A program made the position numbers and the translations under genes. The notes under the pieces are model-generated. The model saw nothing but the letters and a program-made list of their open reading frames with translations, was not told the origin of the DNA and made no database searches. A stretch of 64,000 nucleotides of DNA. It comes from Streptomyces sp. CGMCC 4.7035. Its GTDB lineage: Bacteria; Actinomycetota; Actinomycetes; Streptomycetales; Streptomycetaceae. The DNA is taken from NCBI RefSeq assembly GCF_031583065.1, contig NZ_CP134053.1:4278001-4342000 (forward strand), given 5' to 3'. Below are positions 61,147 through 64,000 of this stretch, in pieces (position 1 is the first letter of the stretch; the number at the start of each line of letters is the position of its first letter).

Positions 61147-61338
61147 TCAGTCGTCGAAGTGCGTCTTCGAGCCGGCGGTGGAGGTCGTGGACCCCCACTC
61201 TCGCAACACGGCGTAATCGCGAGCTGCGATCCGTCCGTCGGCGAGTACGTTCAACTGCAGTCCGGAGTCGTAGCTGTACGGAGTGCTGACCTCCAATTCC
61301 TCGATCGGGCAGGCGTAGTTGAGCGCGAACGGTCGCAT
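61147..61338 (-). CDS. tgmA: Graspetide precursor peptide (TgmA type)
   Basis: A 63-residue peptide. The leader MRPFALNYACPIEELEVSTP contains the RPFALNYA signature of putative ATP-grasp-target peptides. A middle part YSYDSGLQLNVLADGR follows. The C-terminal core is TTSTAGSKTHFDD, with Thr/Ser/Lys donors and two terminal Asp acceptors. A Cys at position 10 replaces the more usual Arg. CAAGGAGAGCCC is the ribosome site. The peptide is expected to be cross-linked by the neighbouring ligase and cleaved by an unidentified protease. Confidence 0.92.
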   Translation of the reverse strand: MRPFALNYACPIEELEVSTPYSYDSGLQLNVLADGRIAARDYAVLREWGSTTSTAGSKTHFDD

Positions 61339-61377
61339 GGGCTCTCCTTGTTCGTTGCTTCCTCGGTCAAGCGGACG

Positions 61378-61473
61378 GTGACACTCCGGTGTTACTGCCG
61401 CCTGCCGGGTCGCCCTGCTTTCACGGAGTTATACGAATCGAACGAGTGAATGGTTGCATCACGTTGTGTAACC
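61378..61473 (-). promoter_or_regulatory. Inverted repeats upstream of the graspetide operon
   Basis: GTGACAC-TCCG-GTGTTAC (61378-61395) is an inverted repeat with one mismatch, 40 bp before the precursor start. An imperfect 22-bp palindrome, GGTT at 61452 to AACC at 61473 with central ACGT, lies further upstream. TATAAC (61434-61429 on the minus strand) between them could be a -10 element. Confidence 0.4.
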
Positions 61474-61569
61474 ATGGGACGGCCTCACCTCGGCTCGGTC
61501 CCTCGCGCATGTTCGCCACCAGCGCGTCGAGCGGCAGCGTCGGTCGCGTCGACCCCGCCGCTCATCGCG

Positions 61570-64000
61570 TCAGCCCTGCCAACGGCCACCCGAGAAGCGC
61601 GCGAACGCGTCGACCACATCGGGGGGCATGGTCGGGCGCACGTGCAGCGGCAGCACGAGATACCACCCGTCCCGGCCGCGGAACACCGGCTTCGGCGTCG
61701 GCGCCCCGGGCTTGAGCCGCACATGCGGGCCGAAACAGCGCTGGTTGCGGCCCCGGACATAGACCTGCCGGACGCCGGCCGCGAGGACGTCCTGCCAGGC
61801 GTAGGCAACCCGGTGGCGTCCCATGCGGGCCTCGATCCCGTGGGCGTCGACGCGCAGTTCCCGGGTGGTCTTCGGCAACAGGTACGCCACGATGTTGATG
61901 AGGAGCGCGAAGACGGGCCAGAACGCCACGCTGACCCAGCCCGCCGGCTCGTCCCAGTTACCGGTCGCCGCCAGGCGCAGCATCGCGACGACCATGAACA
62001 GTCCGCCCCACGGCCAGTGGCCCAGTGGCAGGCGGCGGTCGCGGCCCGAGAAGACGTACGCCTGGTCCGTGGAGAGCGCGGTGTAGCCGCGCAGCTCGTG
62101 CATCGCCGGTGGGTTGTCCAGCATCTCCGAGAAACGGGGCAACGGCTCGGCGGCGGGCGGTCGTCGGCGCGGCTGGGGTTGGGTGACGACGAGGGGCTGC
62201 TGTCGTGGTGCCGGGACGGCGGGCGAGGGCGTCGCGTGCCGTTCGCGTCCTGCCAGGTGTTCCTGGAGCCGAAGATGCCGGAAGCGATAGGTGCCGCCGT
62301 ACCGCATGAGAAGTCCCTGGCCGTAGGCGTCCCGGAGGAACTCCATCAGCGACCAGGGCACCCGGCCCAGCAGCGCGAGCCATGCCTTGGAGACCACCCA
62401 CAGCGACCACTCGCTCAGCACGACGAGCACCATCACGGCGCCGGTGAGGGCCTTCACGGAGGCCGCCGTGACGTCCACGGGCCCCTTGCCGGTCAGCAGC
62501 GCGTGTGCGCCCGCGCCGAGACCGATCATCGGCGCGACCACGCCCAGGGTGAGCAGGGTGGTGCGGCGCTCGTCGCGCAGGAGTTCGTCGGGTGTGGCGG
62601 CGTCGACGGTGTCCGACGGCGCGGCGATCACAGCCATCACCAGAGCCGGTGCGGCGAAGCTCAGCAGGGCCTGCGCGGCGAACGCGCCGGGGTGGGAGTA
62701 GCTTTGGGCCAACAACGCCAACAGCGCACTCGGCACCAGGAGGACGGCGAACGCCGTCAGGCCCCGGCGCACGGAGGCCGCGCGTGAGGCCGAGCGCAGG
62801 GCGGCGCCCGCTTTGAAGGGGTTGGCCCGGCGCCGTGGCTCCCAGATCCGGTCGCCGAACCAGAACATCGTGGCCATCTGAAGGCTCATACCGAAAGCGA
62901 AACCGGCCAACATGTCGGTGTGCTCGAAGATGCTCGCCGGCAGCACCGAGTCCCCGTACGTGTCCTGCGCCCATGTGGTGACCGACAGCACCGACTCGGC
63001 GAGCACGATGCACAAGGCCGCCAGTGTCGGCACGGTGAGGAGACGGGCCGCCCATGCCCGGTTCAGGCGCCACCAGGAGAACTCGGCGGTGCGACGGCGG
63101 TCGAGTTCGCGGGCGAGGAAGGCGAGCCAGCCCCGGGCGCGCACCGCGTTCCAGCGGCCGGGCGCGTGAAGCCGCTCCGTGTCGTGGGCGCGCGGCGCGA
63201 AGGCCGCCGGGATCACCTCGTCCAGCAGATGCTTCTCGACGGCCTCCCGCGTGGGCAGCCAGGCCCGGTCGGTGAGCCGGGCCGGGTCGGCGTACGGGCC
63301 GCTGTAGGCGCGGCGGGCGAGCCAGATCATCAGCGGGGTCGTCAGTGCCCGCGCGAGCGGCCCATCCGGGTGTTCGGCCAACTCGTCGACCACCTGGCCC
63401 CACCGCTCGTGCAGCGCGTCGGGGGCCGTACGCAGCAGATAGCGGGCCGCGTCACGGGGGCCGACCGGGAGGGCCTCGATGTCGGAGACGCCGGCCATGT
63501 GCAGGCCGAGGGCGCGGTACTCCTCGGTGCGGGAGGCCATGACGAAGCCCGACTCCCGGGGAGCCGCGTCGAGTTCGCGGACGACGGCGGCCCGGCGGTG
63601 GTCGGGGAGCTCGTCGAGGCCGTCGAGAACGGCCAGGACCCGGCCGTCACGCACCAGACGACGGGCCGGATGCTCCCCGGCCACCCGTGGCAGGCCCGGA
63701 TGGTCTTCCTCGATGCGCCCGACCAGCCAGTCGCGGAAGGCCATGGTCTCCGCCTCCCACGACTCCAGCGACAGCAGCACCGGGACGGGCGTGGCGCGGT
63801 CGCCGAGGACACCCCGGGTCACATCGCCCAGGTGACGCTCGGCCAGGCGCAGGACGGTCATGGCGAGCAGAGTGGACTTGCCGGAGCCGGGGCCACCGAG
63901 CACGAGCATCCGCCGCGGGTCGAGTCCGCACAGCGTGTCGACGACGTCACCGAGCCGGTCGCTGCGTACGGCCGCTCCGGTGTCCGCGGAGGACGTCCAG
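61570..64000 (-). CDS. NACHT-domain NTPase with membrane C-terminus (5' end beyond window)
   Basis: The frame is open to the right edge: residues before the ATG at 63909 read RLGDVVDTLCGLDPRR, so the true start lies outside. Walker A is VLGGPGSGKSTLL, Walker B is RVLAVLDGLDELPD, and SRTEEYRAL is the sensor region of NACHT domains. About five to seven hydrophobic helices follow (e.g. LLTVPTLAALCIVLAESVL, ALLSFAAPALVMAVIAA and LFMVVAMLRLAATGNW), and a final ~100-residue PH-like or bacterial-PH segment (TTRELRVDAHGIEARMG). Streptomyces has many such NACHT proteins; in other bacteria NACHT proteins act in phage defence. Partner genes may lie past the edge. Confidence 0.83.
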   Translation of the reverse strand, partial: WTSSADTGAAVRSDRLGDVVDTLCGLDPRRMLVLGGPGSGKSTLLAMTVLRLAERHLGDVTRGVLGDRATPVPVLLSLESWEAETMAFRDWLVGRIEEDHPGLPRVAGEHPARRLVRDGRVLAVLDGLDELPDHRRAAVVRELDAAPRESGFVMASRTEEYRALGLHMAGVSDIEALPVGPRDAARYLLRTAPDALHERWGQVVDELAEHPDGPLARALTTPLMIWLARRAYSGPYADPARLTDRAWLPTREAVEKHLLDEVIPAAFAPRAHDTERLHAPGRWNAVRARGWLAFLARELDRRRTAEFSWWRLNRAWAARLLTVPTLAALCIVLAESVLSVTTWAQDTYGDSVLPASIFEHTDMLAGFAFGMSLQMATMFWFGDRIWEPRRRANPFKAGAALRSASRAASVRRGLTAFAVLLVPSALLALLAQSYSHPGAFAAQALLSFAAPALVMAVIAAPSDTVDAATPDELLRDERRTTLLTLGVVAPMIGLGAGAHALLTGKGPVDVTAASVKALTGAVMVLVVLSEWSLWVVSKAWLALLGRVPWSLMEFLRDAYGQGLLMRYGGTYRFRHLRLQEHLAGRERHATPSPAVPAPRQQPLVVTQPQPRRRPPAAEPLPRFSEMLDNPPAMHELRGYTALSTDQAYVFSGRDRRLPLGHWPWGGLFMVVAMLRLAATGNWDEPAGWVSVAFWPVFALLINIVAYLLPKTTRELRVDAHGIEARMGRHRVAYAWQDVLAAGVRQVYVRGRNQRCFGPHVRLKPGAPTPKPVFRGRDGWYLVLPLHVRPTMPPDVVDAFARFSGGRWQG

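Overview
The window is high-GC DNA with the features of a Streptomyces chromosome: GTG/ATG starts behind GGAGG sites, LAL-type LuxR regulators, SpoIIE/PP2C phosphatases, several P450s, an NPP1 protein, a ricin-lectin secreted protein and a TgmA/TgmB graspetide pair. Genes are dense on both strands. I see no rRNA, tRNA, CRISPR array or phage module. Starts were chosen from ribosome binding sites and family alignment by eye. All function calls come from reading translations and motifs, with no database search.

Region by region: 1-9.3 kb holds a multidomain PP2C phosphatase (runs off the left edge) with repeat DNA upstream, an acyl-CoA synthetase, a cupin, a small MITE-like element inserted at the cupin stop codon, a TauD-type dioxygenase, a deletion scar joining the start of an FTR1 iron permease to the end of a GH95 fucosidase, a luciferase-like oxidoreductase and a secreted cupin. 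9.4-17.4 kb holds a MoCo-sulfurase-like PLP enzyme, a P450/ABC-transporter operon, a secreted NPP1 protein and a secreted ricin-lectin/beta-helix protein. 17.4-30.3 kb holds an FprA-like ferredoxin reductase behind a palindromic operator region, a second PP2C phosphatase, a reductase, a ferredoxin/reductase/P450 operon, an NlpC/P60 protein without its catalytic cysteine, a GH15 enzyme and a CorA protein. 30.5-35.9 kb holds an NhaA-DsbA fusion, cysteine-free ribosomal proteins L33 and L31, and a two-subunit molybdenum hydroxylase.

35.9-46.5 kb is the most interesting part: a leftward biosynthetic cluster of P450, a Pls-type polymerase carrying a carrier domain but no adenylation domain, a separate half-C/A/T/TE synthetase, a SyrP-like hydroxylase, SbnB and SbnA. 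SbnA and SbnB make L-2,3-diaminopropionate (Dap); the adenylation pocket carries two Asp; the Pls-like protein has the three-tunnel membrane architecture of poly-epsilon-lysine synthetase. Read together this looks like a split, in-trans system for an oligo- or poly-Dap product, possibly hydroxylated.

46.7-64 kb holds a DUF1259 protein, a lipoate ligase, a PaoABC-like aldehyde oxidoreductase, an epoxide hydrolase divergent from a LAL regulator, CorA, an APC permease, a minimal graspetide locus (tgmA-tgmB) and a NACHT membrane ATPase that runs off the right edge.
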